Shown here: positions 1-11,997 of the stretch, in pieces
How positions within the stretch are numbered: position 1 is the first letter of the stretch
Layout of the letters: the number at the start of each line of letters is the position of its first letter
Source: Sodalis endosymbiont of Henestaris halophilus
GTDB taxonomy: Bacteria > Pseudomonadota > Gammaproteobacteria > Enterobacterales > Enterobacteriaceae
Assembly: GCF_900161835.1 (NCBI RefSeq)
Contig: NZ_LT897836.1
Span: 1,116,001-1,180,000 of the forward strand
DNA: 64,000 nucleotides
Reading direction: 5' to 3'
The notes under the pieces: model-generated
The model's input: the letters and a program-made list of their open reading frames with translations, nothing else
Told to the model about the DNA's origin: nothing
The model's database searches: none
Made by a program: the position numbers and the translations under genes

Positions 1-982
1 CCTCATGAATGCTTTTATGCGCGAGCATTGGCTCGCCGACTATATCGCCGATGGCGTAAATGTGAGGCACATTAGTGCGCATTTGTGTGTCGACACGAAT
101 AAAACCGTGATTGTCTACTTTTACTCCGGCCTGGCAGGCATCTAGTAGTTTACCGTTTGGCGCGCGACCAATGGCAACCAGAATTGCGTCATAACGCTGA
201 GATTTTATCGTCTTTTCTTTTCCTTCCATGCTAACATATACGCCGTCTTCTTTGGCTTCCACCGCGGTAACTTTAGTTTCTAGAATTAGGTTAAAATGGG
301 AACTAATGTGTTTAGTAAAGACTTTTACCACATCCTTATCAACTACCGGGATAACCTGATCAAACATTTCTACTACGTCGATTGTCGATCCGAGACGATG
401 ATATACGGTGGCCATTTCGAGACCAATAATCCCTCCACCCATCACTAGCAGGTGCTGCGGCACTGAGGTCAAGGCAAGCGCATCTGTGGAATCCCATACT
501 CGATAGTCTTTATGGGGGATAAACGGTAATTGGATTGGAGAAGATCCTGCAGCAATGATGGCATTGTCAAAGTTGACTATTGTAGTGCTGTTTTTTCCTT
601 CTACTCGCATAGTATTGGCACCAGTAAATTTACCGTAACCGTGTACTACCTGCACCTTACGCGCTTTAGCCATATCGCTCAAACCGCTGGTTAACTGCTT
701 GACAACTTTTTCTTTCCAGGCGCGTACGTTATTGATATCAATTTGTGGTGCACTAAAGACAATGCCTGTTTTGCTGAGCGCTGTAGCTTCTTTAATGACT
801 TTAACTACGTGCAACAAAGCCTTGGAGGGGATACATCCTACGTTTAAACAAACGCCACCTAAGTTTGAATAACGTTCTACCAGCACGGTCTTTAACCCTA
901 AATCAGCACAATGAAATGCTGCGGAATAACCGCCCGGACCAGCCCCAAGTACTACTACCTGAGTGTTTATTTCAGTACTCAT
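1..982 (-). CDS. lpdA: Dihydrolipoamide dehydrogenase (E3), 3' end cut by window
   Basis: FAD/NAD flavoprotein that reoxidises dihydrolipoyl groups of the pyruvate and 2-oxoglutarate dehydrogenase complexes in the cytosol. I translated the whole stretch and it is open for 327 codons. It begins MSTEINTQVVVLGAGPGGYS. The FAD loop GAGPGG is at residues 13-18, the redox disulfide CLNVGC has Cys45 and Cys50, and the NAD-binding GGGIIG is near residue 180. It aligns without gaps with the first 330 or so residues of the 474-residue E. coli protein and stops at the window edge inside the segment FAIGDIVGEPMLAHK. Two ATG codons are adjacent; I chose the second (ending at 982) because AAGAGG then lies 5 nt upstream. 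It follows aceE-aceF on the same strand, as in E. coli, after a gap containing a hairpin. The partial state comes only from the window border. Confidence 0.97.
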   Translation of the reverse strand, partial: MSTEINTQVVVLGAGPGGYSAAFHCADLGLKTVLVERYSNLGGVCLNVGCIPSKALLHVVKVIKEATALSKTGIVFSAPQIDINNVRAWKEKVVKQLTSGLSDMAKARKVQVVHGYGKFTGANTMRVEGKNSTTIVNFDNAIIAAGSSPIQLPFIPHKDYRVWDSTDALALTSVPQHLLVMGGGIIGLEMATVYHRLGSTIDVVEMFDQVIPVVDKDVVKVFTKHISSHFNLILETKVTAVEAKEDGVYVSMEGKEKTIKSQRYDAILVAIGRAPNGKLLDACQAGVKVDNHGFIRVDTQMRTNVPHIYAIGDIVGEPMLAHKSIHE

Positions 983-1085
983 CATGACCTCTTCATTATT
1001 TGTCCACTGGACATATCCACCGCGCATAGTTTGCAGAAATGTAAAATAAACCACAAAATATATGACGATAGCGTACGTTTAGTAG

Positions 1086-1121
1086 GTGACTTCGACGGCA
1101 ATTTGGTGCCGTCTAAGTCAC
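1086..1121 (-). terminator. Strong hairpin between aceF and lpdA
   Basis: The arms 1086-1100 and 1107-1121 pair at 14 of 15 positions around a 6-nt loop. The hairpin starts 45 nt after the aceF stop and precedes lpdA. There is no T-tract after it in the direction of transcription (the T-tract lies on the wrong side), so it is not a textbook intrinsic terminator. It may be an attenuator, or an mRNA-stabilising 3' structure that separates the aceEF level from the lpdA level. In E. coli, lpdA is partly uncoupled from aceEF by its own promoter. Confidence 0.5.
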
Positions 1122-1165
1122 TGCAAAAAAAACAAGCATGCCAGCAGATAGAGCATACTTGGGTC

Positions 1166-2446
1166 TTACATTACTAAGCATCGGATATCAGATGTTATCT
1201 GATTGATACAGCTGATAAAGCGTGCACCATCGCCGCCGTCAATGACCCGATGATCATAAGATAATGATAACGGCAACATCAGCCGTGGCTCGAACTCTTT
1301 ACCCCTCCAAATCTGTTTCATTGATGATCTGGATATACCGAGTATTGCTACTTCCGGGGCATTGATAATAGGAGTGAACGCCGTACCACCGATGCCACCC
1401 AAACTAGAAATGGTAAAACAGCCGCCCTGCGTATACGACAACGGAAGATTGCCGGCACGTGCCTTTTTTGAGATCTCTGTCAGCTCGCGCGATAGTTCCA
1501 CGATGCCTTTTTTATTCACATCACGAAAAACTGGCACCACCAGACCATTCGGAGTTTCTACTGCTACTCCAATATTAATGTATTGTTTTAGAATTAGCTT
1601 CTGGACATTGTCGGACAGCGAGCTGTTAAAACGCGGTAACTCCTCCAACGCCTTGCCGACTGCCTTCATAATGAACACCAATAAAGTGATTTTTACATCT
1701 AGCTGTTTCTTTTTGAATTCGGCATTCTGCTGTGTTCGGAAGACTTCCAATTCGGTTATATCAGCTTCGTCGAACTGGGTTACATGGGGGATCAACACCC
1801 AGTTGCGATGCAAGTTAGCGCCAGATATTTTTTGTATTCGGCTTAAATCCACCTCTTTAGTATCACCGAATTCGCTGAAGTTTACCTTCGGCCACGACAG
1901 CAAGATCGGTAACGTACGAGTATCGGCATCTTCGGTACGTTTGACCATATTTTTGACGTACTCCTGAATATCTTCGCGTAAAATGCGTCCTTTGCGCCCA
2001 GTACCTTTTACTTTTGACAAGTTGACGCCAAGTTTTCGCGCTAGTCGTCGAATAACTGGGGTAGCATGCACGTAAGCGTCATTATCAGCTAATTCGCCTT
2101 TACTTTGGGCTGGCAACAAGGCGGGAGAAGTAACTATTTTGTTAACATTGGTTGCTAACGCAGGGGAAGTTTTTGCCCCGATGTCTTTGCCAGTTGCAAC
2201 ATCAGGCTGATGATCTTCTACTTCTAACACCATAATAAACGATCCGGTGCTGACCTTGTCACCAACATTAATTTTGATCTCTTTGACAGTACCTGCAAAA
2301 GGAGCCGGCACGTCTATTGACGCTTTGTCGCCTTCTAGGGTAATCAGCGACTGCTCAGTTTTAACTTTATTGCCTACGCTGACTAGAACTTCTGTGACTT
2401 CAACTTCATCTGCACCGATATCTGGTACGTTGATTTCAATAGCCAT
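1166..2446 (-). CDS. aceF: Pyruvate dehydrogenase E2, dihydrolipoamide acetyltransferase with one lipoyl domain
   Basis: Core subunit of the pyruvate dehydrogenase complex; it moves the acetyl group from E1 to CoA on a swinging lipoyl arm. It is 426 residues. There is one biotinyl/lipoyl domain (residues 1-77) with the lipoylated Lys in LEGDKAS, a linker, a peripheral-subunit-binding domain (about 126-166, with [15 protein letters not shown]), and the acetyltransferase core ending with the active-site motif [11 protein letters not shown]. coli AceF has three tandem lipoyl domains and 630 residues, so two lipoyl domains are absent here; the remaining parts are complete. AAGAGG lies upstream of the ATG. 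The gap to aceE is only 16 bp, so the two are clearly co-transcribed. One lipoyl domain is known to suffice for activity in E. coli engineering studies. Confidence 0.97.
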   Translation of the reverse strand: MAIEINVPDIGADEVEVTEVLVSVGNKVKTEQSLITLEGDKASIDVPAPFAGTVKEIKINVGDKVSTGSFIMVLEVEDHQPDVATGKDIGAKTSPALATNVNKIVTSPALLPAQSKGELADNDAYVHATPVIRRLARKLGVNLSKVKGTGRKGRILREDIQEYVKNMVKRTEDADTRTLPILLSWPKVNFSEFGDTKEVDLSRIQKISGANLHRNWVLIPHVTQFDEADITELEVFRTQQNAEFKKKQLDVKITLLVFIMKAVGKALEELPRFNSSLSDNVQKLILKQYINIGVAVETPNGLVVPVFRDVNKKGIVELSRELTEISKKARAGNLPLSYTQGGCFTISSLGGIGGTAFTPIINAPEVAILGISRSSMKQIWRGKEFEPRLMLPLSLSYDHRVIDGGDGARFISCINQITSDIRCLVM

Positions 2447-2462
2447 GATTTACTATACCTCT

Positions 2463-5129
2463 TTAGGCCAGGCGCGGGTTAACTTTGTCAGCATTTATGT
2501 TGAATTTTTTAATAGCCTGCGCCACCAAATCTACGCTGATATCACCAAGTTTGGCTAATTCACTTAGCGCTGCAACTACTACATAGCTAGCGTCTACTTC
2601 AAAGTGATAACGCAAGTTTTCACGGCTATCGGAACGGCCGAAACCGTCTGTGCCCAAAACGCGGAATTGACTTGCAGGAATAAAATTGCGGATCTGTTCA
2701 GCGAACAGTTTCATATAGTCAGTGGACGCTACGGCCGGCGCATCGTTCAGTACTGTAGCTACATACGGCACACGCGGCGTTTCGGTCGGATGTAGCATAT
2801 TCCAGCGCTCGCAATCTTGCCCATCGCGCGCTAGTTCGGTGAACGAAGTCACGCTGTAAACATCGGAACCTACTTCATATTCTCCTAACAGTATTTTCGC
2901 CGCTTCGCGCACGTGGCGTAAAATAGCGCCTGAACCCATCAACTGCACTTTGCCTTTTTTTCCTTCTATTGTTTCTAGCTTATAGATTCCTTTGCGAATA
3001 CCTTCTTCGGCTCCCTTTGGCATAGCCGGCATGGCGTAGTTTTCGTTCAACGTGGTCAGATAGCAGTAGATATTTTCTGGCTTATCACCGTACATTCGGA
3101 TCAAACAATCATGCATGATAACTGCGACTTCATAGGCATAGGCCGGATCGTAAGAAATGCAATTCGGTATAGTTAGCGAATGAATATGGCTATGACCATC
3201 TGCATGCTGCAACCCTTCACCGTTAAGAGTAGTCCGCCCAGAGGTTCCACCGATTAGGAAACCACGTGCTTGCTGATCGCCAGCCGCCCAGCACAAATCG
3301 CCGATACGCTGAAACCCAAACATAGAGTAAAAAATGTAAAAAGGGATCATCGGGAAATTATTAGTGCTATAAGAGGTGGCAGCCGCTAGCCAAGAGGAGG
3401 CTGCTCCCAGCTCATTGATTCCTTCCTGCAGGATCTGCCCCTTTTTGTCTTCTCGGTAATAAGATAACTGTTCGCGGTCCTGTGGAGTATACTGCTGGCC
3501 GTGAGGGCTATAAATGCCTATTTGGCGGAACAGTCCTTCCATACCAAAGGTACGAGCTTCGTCGGCGACAATCGGAACCAATCGATCCTTGATCGATGTA
3601 TTCTTCAGCATTACGTTTAGCACACGTACAAAAGCGATAGTAGTAGATATTTCTTTCTTTTGCTCTCCTAAGAGGGGGGCAAAATCCTCAAGCGTAGGTA
3701 GCTCTAGCGGATTGGTAAAGCCATTCAAACGGCTCGGCAGATACCCATGCAATGCTTTGCGACGCTCGTGCAAATACGTATGCTCTTCGGATCCTTCATC
3801 AAAGGTGATATAGGGCAGTAATTGTATTTTATCGTCGGTAATAATGCTTAGGTTGAAACGATCGCGGAAGTAACGTATCCCTTCAATGTTAATTTTTTTT
3901 ACCTGATGTGCAATATTCATACCTTCCGCGGTCAAACCCATGCCATAGCCCTTAATCGTGTGGGTAAGAATTACCACTGGTTTGCCGATAGTATTCTTTG
4001 CTTTTTGTAGAGCAGCATAGATTTTCTTTGGATCGTGGCCGCCTCGATTTAGCGACCATATCTCATCGTCGCTCATATCTTTTACCAAATCAGCGGTTTC
4101 CGGATATTTCCCGAAGAAGTGTTTGCGCACGTAGGCGCCATTTTTCGATTTTAAGGTCTGGTAGTCACCATCGACAGTTTCGTTCATTAATTGAACCAAT
4201 TTGCCAGAAGTTTCTTTGCGTAAGAGCTCGTCCCAGCGGCTACCCCAGACTACTTTAATCACTTCCCATCCGGCACCGCTAAACACGCCTTCTAGTTCGC
4301 TGATGATCTTACCGTTACCGGTTACCGGACCATCCAAACGTTGTAGGTTACAGTTTATGATAAACACCAAATTATCCAGTTTCTCGCGCGCCGCTATAGT
4401 TATAGCACCCTTAGATTCTGGCTCGTCCATTTCGCCGTCGCCCAAAAAAGCGTACACAGTTTGATTGCTAGTGTCTTTTAACGTGCGATCATTCAGATAT
4501 TTAAGAAATTTTGCCTGATAAATCGCGTTAATAGGTCCGAGACCCATCGATACTGTTGGGAACTGCCAGAATTCCGGCATCAGTTTAGGATGTGGATAAG
4601 ACGAGAGGCCTTTGCAGTCCACTTCTTGGCGAAAATTATTCATCTGATCTTCGCTGAGGCGTCCTTCAAGGAAGGCTCTGGCATATATACCAGGGGATAT
4701 GTGGCCCTGGAAATAGACCATGTCACCACCATCTTTATCATTGCGCGCTCTAAAAAAGTGATTAAAGCATACTTCATAAATTGTGGCGGAAGATTGAAAT
4801 GACGCCATGTGACCGCCCAATTCTAAATTTTTCTTAGATGCATGCAGCACAGTTATGACAGCGTTCCAACGAATAGCGGAACGGATACGGCGTTCTAATT
4901 CCAAGTTACCCGGATACTTTGGTTCCTCCTCGACTGGAATTGTATTGATGTAATTACGCTCCACAGCATTTTGTGCTATGCCTAACCCGTTTTTGCGCAC
5001 TTCATTTAACACCTGTTCAATCAGGAATTGCGCGCGCTCAATACCTTCTTCACGGATAACCGATTCGATCGCTTGCAGCCATTCGCGTGTTTCGATCGGA
5101 TCCACGTCATTGTATAAACATTCTGACAT
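2463..5129 (-). CDS. aceE: Pyruvate dehydrogenase E1 component
   Basis: Thiamine-diphosphate enzyme that decarboxylates pyruvate and reductively acetylates the lipoyl group of AceF. It has 888 residues (887 in E. coli) and is collinear throughout. The ThDP-binding motif is visible as GDGEMDEPESKG followed about 30 residues later by NCNLQRLDG. The C terminus FNINADKVNPRLA matches the family. The start has a good ribosome-binding site, AAGGA, 7 nt before ATG. The operon regulator pdhR, which precedes aceE in E. coli, is not recognisable in the spacer upstream, so pyruvate-responsive repression has probably been lost. First gene of aceE-aceF-lpdA. No substitution was seen in the motifs checked. 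Confidence 0.98.
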   Translation of the reverse strand: MSECLYNDVDPIETREWLQAIESVIREEGIERAQFLIEQVLNEVRKNGLGIAQNAVERNYINTIPVEEEPKYPGNLELERRIRSAIRWNAVITVLHASKKNLELGGHMASFQSSATIYEVCFNHFFRARNDKDGGDMVYFQGHISPGIYARAFLEGRLSEDQMNNFRQEVDCKGLSSYPHPKLMPEFWQFPTVSMGLGPINAIYQAKFLKYLNDRTLKDTSNQTVYAFLGDGEMDEPESKGAITIAAREKLDNLVFIINCNLQRLDGPVTGNGKIISELEGVFSGAGWEVIKVVWGSRWDELLRKETSGKLVQLMNETVDGDYQTLKSKNGAYVRKHFFGKYPETADLVKDMSDDEIWSLNRGGHDPKKIYAALQKAKNTIGKPVVILTHTIKGYGMGLTAEGMNIAHQVKKINIEGIRYFRDRFNLSIITDDKIQLLPYITFDEGSEEHTYLHERRKALHGYLPSRLNGFTNPLELPTLEDFAPLLGEQKKEISTTIAFVRVLNVMLKNTSIKDRLVPIVADEARTFGMEGLFRQIGIYSPHGQQYTPQDREQLSYYREDKKGQILQEGINELGAASSWLAAATSYSTNNFPMIPFYIFYSMFGFQRIGDLCWAAGDQQARGFLIGGTSGRTTLNGEGLQHADGHSHIHSLTIPNCISYDPAYAYEVAVIMHDCLIRMYGDKPENIYCYLTTLNENYAMPAMPKGAEEGIRKGIYKLETIEGKKGKVQLMGSGAILRHVREAAKILLGEYEVGSDVYSVTSFTELARDGQDCERWNMLHPTETPRVPYVATVLNDAPAVASTDYMKLFAEQIRNFIPASQFRVLGTDGFGRSDSRENLRYHFEVDASYVVVAALSELAKLGDISVDLVAQAIKKFNINADKVNPRLA

Positions 5130-7423
5130 GGGATATTCCTTATCTATCTTTCTTTAAAATTAGTTTAGTTGACGCATATTCTTCCTAATACTCTAACAAT
5201 CAGATCATAGGAAGGCAAACCACATAGCTCTGTTGCCGCGTGGACACCCCCTAATTTTTATTCCTAAAGTACTTTTCTAAAGCGTTGCTTAAGAATATCG
5301 AAGCAATTGTTAGCACTAGCTATTTTCTGGCGCTAGTAAAGAAACTCAAGAAAATATTGACGAATATTTGTTTTTCAGTATTAGCCTCATGCAGTAAGTC
5401 AGATGCAACACAAAATGCATCATGGGTAGAATCGGTGACATTAATTTAATAATTCATGATGGCATGGGCGAATACCGCGTCTAGATTGTAGTTGTATTGC
5501 GCGCTATAATTGTCTTATAGCATTACGGAAATAATCGAAATCTTACTCGTTACCGCGCCGCGGCTACACAAAATAAGTGCTAAATGTTTTCAAGGGCATG
5601 GCGGGAATGATAACAGGTAATATTTAAATTCAGAATGTTTAATAAATAGTGCTAGCAGCGAATAACTCAAGCTTTACTATAAATTACGTTAAACAAATGC
5701 CAACTTCCTCTCCTTTTTTCGTATCAGCAAGCTTTGGATCTTGCAAGCTAGGATAGTTTTTCCGCAGCGATAAAAGCAAAATATGTTAATTTGGTTAGTA
5801 AGTTCACACACGAGAAGAGATCTTCATTAGGCGCTGCCGGCATCTTACAGAATTAAATATTCCAAATTTTGTTCATTATATTACATGCACCTAATATTGA
5901 CGGATCTTACTATAAATCATTTTATTTTCTCGGCAAATGTTAACGGAGTCAATTGGTAATACTAATTACATTTAAACTATGTTAAAAATAACAAATTATT
6001 CATGTTTTGTCTATTGTAGCTTTGATCTAAATCATCAGTTTAGGTTTTTCTCTTACAAAAGCTTTACACTTGTTCCGTGCCAGGTTGAAACAATTACTAT
6101 TTATTTCTTATAACTGGGAGTAACTTAACGCAAATATTAGTAATTTAATCCTCATACGACCTGGTCGACCTCGGTTATTTTCATGCCACCTTTTTTTTGT
6201 TATCAAGCACAGGTTGCAGACAAACTATTTTACACTAGAGCATTATTAATTATATATAATGCTTGTCGTTATTATTTATCCTGCGTAACAGTCTATGCAG
6301 GAAACATCTCATGAAACCGCGTTAATTACAACGTACAATAACTTTAATTGTAGACATAAGCAATGCTAGACGTAATCCAGCGTTCTTATACCATAATAAC
6401 AAAATACTCTATAATGTAAATTCAACAGTACGCTGCTAGCCGATAAAAATGGAATAAAATCGCCATATACATTTTATTGTTTTGAGGCAAACAAGTATAA
6501 TAACTCTCTGTTTTTAAAAACTGCACAACCTATACAAATATCTAACATAATCTGGCATCAGAGTATAGCAAGATAGTAATATAATAGCCGGTTACCGGAT
6601 CGTTTAGTTACTTAATTTATAAGTGCTGACGCAATTTCGCTGCTTTTGACTACGGCTTAAATTATCAAATACTTTATATGTTAATCTAGATTTCACTAAC
6701 TATGTTTTTACTTACTGATTAATTTTATTAGGTTGGTCAACGTGACCTTTTCCTGGTAAGGACACGTTGTCTTTGACACTACTAACTGCGCATAGTGAAA
6801 ATTATAGGCTAATATTACCACGTTATGGGGGTTAAAACAATCTTTACAGAATCTGCTATAACAATTACTTTCTCGCCTCCTAAAATGAATTAGTTTATAT
6901 TGAACGCTGCCGACGGCATTGAGAAATAAAGTTATCGTGTACTATTTATTGATATCAATGAAATGCAGTTGCATTTATCATCAAGGCATCTAGAAAAACT
7001 AGTTAATATAATATTCCACCATGAGGTATTAAACAAGTTAGTTACGCATTTATAAGCATTATTACAAATACTAAAGCAATGTCTGGACGGGGATAGCGAG
7101 TTGCCATTAATTTTATATTAAACACATACTAATGATGTGTAACATACCTTCTAGGCAATATAGCTTTTGGGTGCTACACTTAGCATACTAAAAGTAGAAC
7201 GTTCGTTGATGCCAGACCATTTCCTGGGATCCAAACAACATGTATCGCTAATTAGAAAAGTGAAACGGCGATTAATATGCAAAATCGGCATGCGTGTATT
7301 TTATTATTATCTGTAGCATAAGTACACAACTATAAGTAGAGGCACTTACCGTCCTTCTAGCAAAAAAATAATGCTAACTTCGACAGAAATTAGTTGCTTT
7401 TTATAAGCATGAGGCGTTACCAG

Positions 7424-7454
7424 CATGATGCGTACCTCTCAGGTACACATCATG
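7424..7454. repeat. Imperfect inverted repeat
   Basis: The arms 7424-7437 and 7441-7454 pair at 13 of 14 positions around a 3-nt loop. No gene abuts it and there is no T-tract, so its role is unknown; it could be a left-over terminator. Confidence 0.4.
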
Positions 7455-10400
7455 AGTAATATTCCTAATAGCTTACCTAAGCTAGGTAACTTCTAGGTCT
7501 AGGAAGTGAGGTCTCACTATATTACTAGTATTAATTCTTCTAATTTATTCAGTCGGCTACCAATATGCTCAACAGCTAGAGTTTTGATGACAAAATGTGA
7601 GAAAGACAATTGGTATTTATTATGTTACGTTTTCCTCAATTAGGAGTCTTAACAGACTCAAGAGAAGCTGTAATCGTAACTACCACAACGCTATGAACGG
7701 TTTTGGTGCGTGTCAGGATGTTGCCCTCAACGGTTTCACTAAATTAACTCCCAGATGATTGAGGAAAACACTATTTAACTCGATTTAAGCCTATCGATAT
7801 CGGCATTAGTAATTATCCATAATTAAATGCAGCAGATTCCGCTCACTGACGATGATAAACCAGAAAGGATCCCTCACGAACTTTTCTGAATGTGTTTGTT
7901 CATAACATGTTCGAAGTTGATAATGTAGATAAATCAACTGCCATATCGGCACTACCGCCTTAATTCAGAATTAAGCCATGTTGCATTATCGCAACACCAC
8001 CGAAAACAGGTGGTTATGAGCGTTATCGTACGATAAAGAGTTCTATAGCAAGCTATAGTTGTATGGGGTCTTTTATTTGGTACTGATAAAATCATCAACT
8101 CTCGTTATTATCAAAGGCTGCTGTTATAGGAATTTTAAAAAGAGGATTAAAGTGATAGAAGGTGTTTTGTTCAAGCATTTTACTCTATTATCTATTGTTT
8201 TTGTTAATGTTATATTTTAGCAAAGTGTCATGATGACATCGTTCTAGAGTGCTGTTCATAGCAAATACTGCCCGCTTGATTAAATAGTTTCTATTTAGCA
8301 TAGAGTTATAACTTGATAACCCTGTTACTGCAAAATATATGCTACCAGAAAATATGTATGCGTTAAACGTTACAACGGGTGCCAACCGCAATCCGCTAGT
8401 AAGAAACAAGCAGCCGTTACCAGGAAAGTATAACAACTTTTCCGGCTCGAAGAAATAAATGAAATGGTGGTAGCACCTGACGAGCACAACAGTTGGGGGG
8501 GGGGAACACGGCTGCAAGCCCTAACTTAACTAGAAGTGAATGAGCTAAAAAGCCACTTGGCATTATCGTAGACGTTTTATGTGAAGCAACAAACGTTTAC
8601 TATCTACTATCATCAAAATACTAGATTACGCTAATTAGTTGTGTTAGTTTTAGCTGTTATCTATAACACGTTGTATTAGTTATAGAAATCCTTCAATATC
8701 TAAAATTTGAAACGACCGAGAAACTGTTTTGAACAGGCTTTACGAATTAGGGGTAAAATAAACAGACATATTTAGCTCTGCCGATACCTTGTAAACTTCC
8801 AGTGATCTTATGAGGGATTACTTGTACTATATCCCAAATCCACTAAGTTTATCTTACGATATTTTAATCAGTATAAAGTTCTTACGAAGTCAAGAACAAT
8901 ATATGTTCAAGGAACCGATGCAGACGCTAAACAATGTCGGGTTCGACTTACGTGAACGCAAAAACACGTGCTAACGAGTACTGGAATTAAAATTACATAT
9001 GGTTCTAAACCAACATTTATCGTCGTAACTAACTGAAAGGATCCGATATTTTGCGAGGCACAAATATAGTTTAATACAAAAATTACACAAGCTAGAACGT
9101 AATTATTATGAAACTTGCGAGTATTTTAGGTATCTATGATACCTGACTGGTGCCCTATTCAGAGCGCTGTTTAAGGAAAGCGTTGACGTGCGTCGCATAT
9201 TTCGTCACGAGACGGTATGTAAACAAGAAACGAACATACTAGTTATATATCGGATATATTTCTGAATATATTTAGTATATTATCATCACCTACGACTAGG
9301 TCGGATTTACTTTAACAGATAAAATTAAGACATATATCCTAATGGAAGATTAGGTAGACTGCACGTTAGCGACATTGGTTATAAATTTACAAGTCGCCAC
9401 TGTGTTATACGCAAAACAACATATGGTATTTATGATAAGAACTTGTATGGCTAATGCTAATTTCAAAAGTACAAAAAGATTAAATGCGGCCAAATTAAAA
9501 GCGTGCCGAAGCTCATGCGACTCGGCTAGATGTGTAAAACACGCTCGTAGCATAAGAATTTATTTAGCAGTCTTCCACTCCTGTGGTTTTGCTAGGAGTT
9601 AACTAAAAGATTAGTCAATGACTAAGCCATTAAATCGATATGAGATCGATCAGGAAAATGTGACGTTATTTATCCAGAGATAATCAATGTCAGCATGTTA
9701 CTTTTAGGGAAGGTAGCTACGGTTAGAAAAAGATTTCTTTACAACTGCTCGGAAAACATATTGATCCTTGTTAACTTTCAAGTATGGAAGTGCGCTGACC
9801 CGTTCTTTTGTGCGCGATGCGTTTATCGCAGATATTTAGGTAGGATATAGTAGTTAACTAATATTTGCTAACTACCCTAAAATATAACTATATGATGTAA
9901 TTATAACTCTTTAATAGTTGTCTAAGATCACGCAATCTACTAAGATTGTATTAGAGAGAACAAATCCAATATCATTGCCTACATATAAACCCATAACTTT
10001 TAGATGGCATTAACGTGGACACATCAAATCTAGTTATACTGTGTTAATGAAAACTAACGGTCGAGAAAATTAGGTTTCTTAGCAAATTAGTTGTTTCTAA
10101 GTTTAAATTATGTAGACCTGTACCTGAGCAACTGGCTATCGTCTTTTTTTTAACCACTGCAATCAATATCTAGTTATATGAATATAACATATTGCTAGAT
10201 CTTGTGTGTTTAGTTTGTTTAACGTTCGAATTACAGTCAAACGGCTAACATTCATGAATGAATATGTATTTTACATCAGTATGATTATAATCAAGTAAGT
10301 AAGGTGGAGGTTATATTAAAGTTTAAATTTAGCAATTAACGCTTTGCTTATTGTGCCACCTATTAAGAATTAAAATTGCAATAAGCATAATATTCTATAA

Positions 10401-11971
10401 TTTAGGTGACCAATTTTAGTGTAAAACTACAGTACAGTAGTACTACTAGTTCATCTAGATTGGTGCAAGATCATGCTGTTAGTCTCACTAGTTTTCGAAC
10501 ACACACCGACAAAGCCGCGGAATTCGGCAATAAATTTAATCTTTTCTCAGACATCGCGTTTATTATAGATATAAATATAATAAATATGATCTCGTGTATT
10601 TAAATAGGCGATTCTAAGATTACTGCAGGTTTTCAACCATATTTTAAATATGTTTGATGAGGTTTGCCTTTGATTTATGATCCACGCCAGTCTGGGCAAA
10701 GATATACTAAAGTAACTATCCGCCTCTCTGGGCTAATGCTACTAAGGAAAAGGTGACAACTATAGGATAGCTCGGTCAAGAACCGGTTAATTATATTATT
10801 GTTATATTGTTACTAACAATGCGCAACTAAAATGGTTAAAAATTAACTTTTCTGTTAGAGTTCGTTTTGGTTTTGTATAGAAATTCTTATTTCTTTTTAT
10901 GTGATTACTGTAAGTAAGGTACAACATAATAAGTAATCTATTTATTATAACAAGTAATGATTGAAATCATAAAATTAGCATGGTTTGCATCTTGCAAATG
11001 ATTATGTGCTTGCTGCTGACCAATACCTTGTCACTATCAGAATTCTACCTTTGTGGTATCGGACGCACAAAGCCAGATTGTTAGCTCGTCAGAATATACT
11101 TTTCCTGCTCATATGCAACCCCATTTCTTTAATGGTATTTAACTCATTAAATAGCTTAATTTCCCTACGACATGAAAAGGCCACGTGCGGTCGTAAACTG
11201 CTTTCTTAGCAGCAGTTTGGCGGAAATAATGCCTTCTGGAGGCTAGCCTTCATTGTATATAGATGAATAAAATATTTTATGATATTAATAACGAAAGATA
11301 AATTGTGGAAAGTAGTAAGTTATATACAATAGCACTACCAACGAACAGTGAATCATGCATCGTTCATAATATTTATTGCTTTGCTATCTATCAGAGCGAC
11401 TACTAATTATTGTAAAGTACATACTCACGCTAGACAACGATAATTTCAAATTAACCGCCGCGGTAGATGTGCAGAATCAAATGAATTCACCGGAGTTTGT
11501 AGCGTTAATAATTTCAGAATATAACAGAAGATTTTTGCGGCGCCGGCGCTCAATTAACGTAATACCTATCTGTGCGCTAGAATAATTATTCTAGCATTAA
11601 ACATACAGCACTTTATTTAAAAAATAATTCAATAACCGCAATTACAATAGGCATTGTAGTTGATGCTTTTAATGATTCGCTTATTTATTATGAGCATGTA
11701 ATAAAGGTATTATTCTCTCAGATGATCGGCAGTTGACTTACAGCAGCAAATGCCGCTGATGCGTTGCTCGTCGAGCAGCATAATGCTAACCAGCAACCTG
11801 ACATGGCATTTATCTAGTTTACTATTACGTTATGATAAGTTATTTAACCTACTGCGTAATCAGTTTATTTATCGTACAAAAACCACCCGATATTACCAGG
11901 GTATTACAGTAGCGATGCCGCATGGTCAACCTAACTAGCATTGATTATAATATGGTGAAGCCCAACCATTT

Positions 11972-11997
11972 TTCTTACCGGCTACTGCCGGTAAGAA
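11972..11997. repeat. G+C-rich perfect hairpin
   Basis: An 11-bp perfect stem (11972-11982 with 11987-11997) with a TACT loop. It is flanked by T on the left and A on the right, so the stem can extend further with A-T pairs. Such a G+C-rich stem in decayed DNA suggests the terminator or 3' end of a gene that is otherwise gone. The flanks are the reverse of an intrinsic terminator, in which A-rich sequence precedes and T-rich sequence follows. Confidence 0.4.

Noticed and set aside
1362-1967. 201-codon frame antisense to aceF and similar long antisense frames in aceE, hisS, iscS, purL
   Set aside because: Shadow frames of real genes; no independent signature.
4591-4599. Perfect DnaA-box-like 9-mer (TTATCCACA on the minus strand)
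   Set aside because: Single copy inside the aceE coding sequence, explained by codons; no cluster and no origin features.
8188-8517. 109-codon open frame on the minus strand
   Set aside because: It begins at a G-homopolymer, has no ribosome-binding site or family signature and lies in decayed DNA; length alone is not convincing.
8930-8960. tRNA T-loop-like GGTTCGA
   Set aside because: The flanking 5-bp stem does not form and no acceptor, D or anticodon arm could be found upstream.
9350-9602. Overlapping open frames of 67 and 75 codons on opposite strands
   Set aside because: They are mirror images of the same low-stop stretch; neither shows a recognisable motif.
11376-11585. 69-codon frame with an Arg-rich segment
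   Set aside because: The Arg run comes from a short CGG/CGC repeat; no homology recognised and no Shine-Dalgarno.
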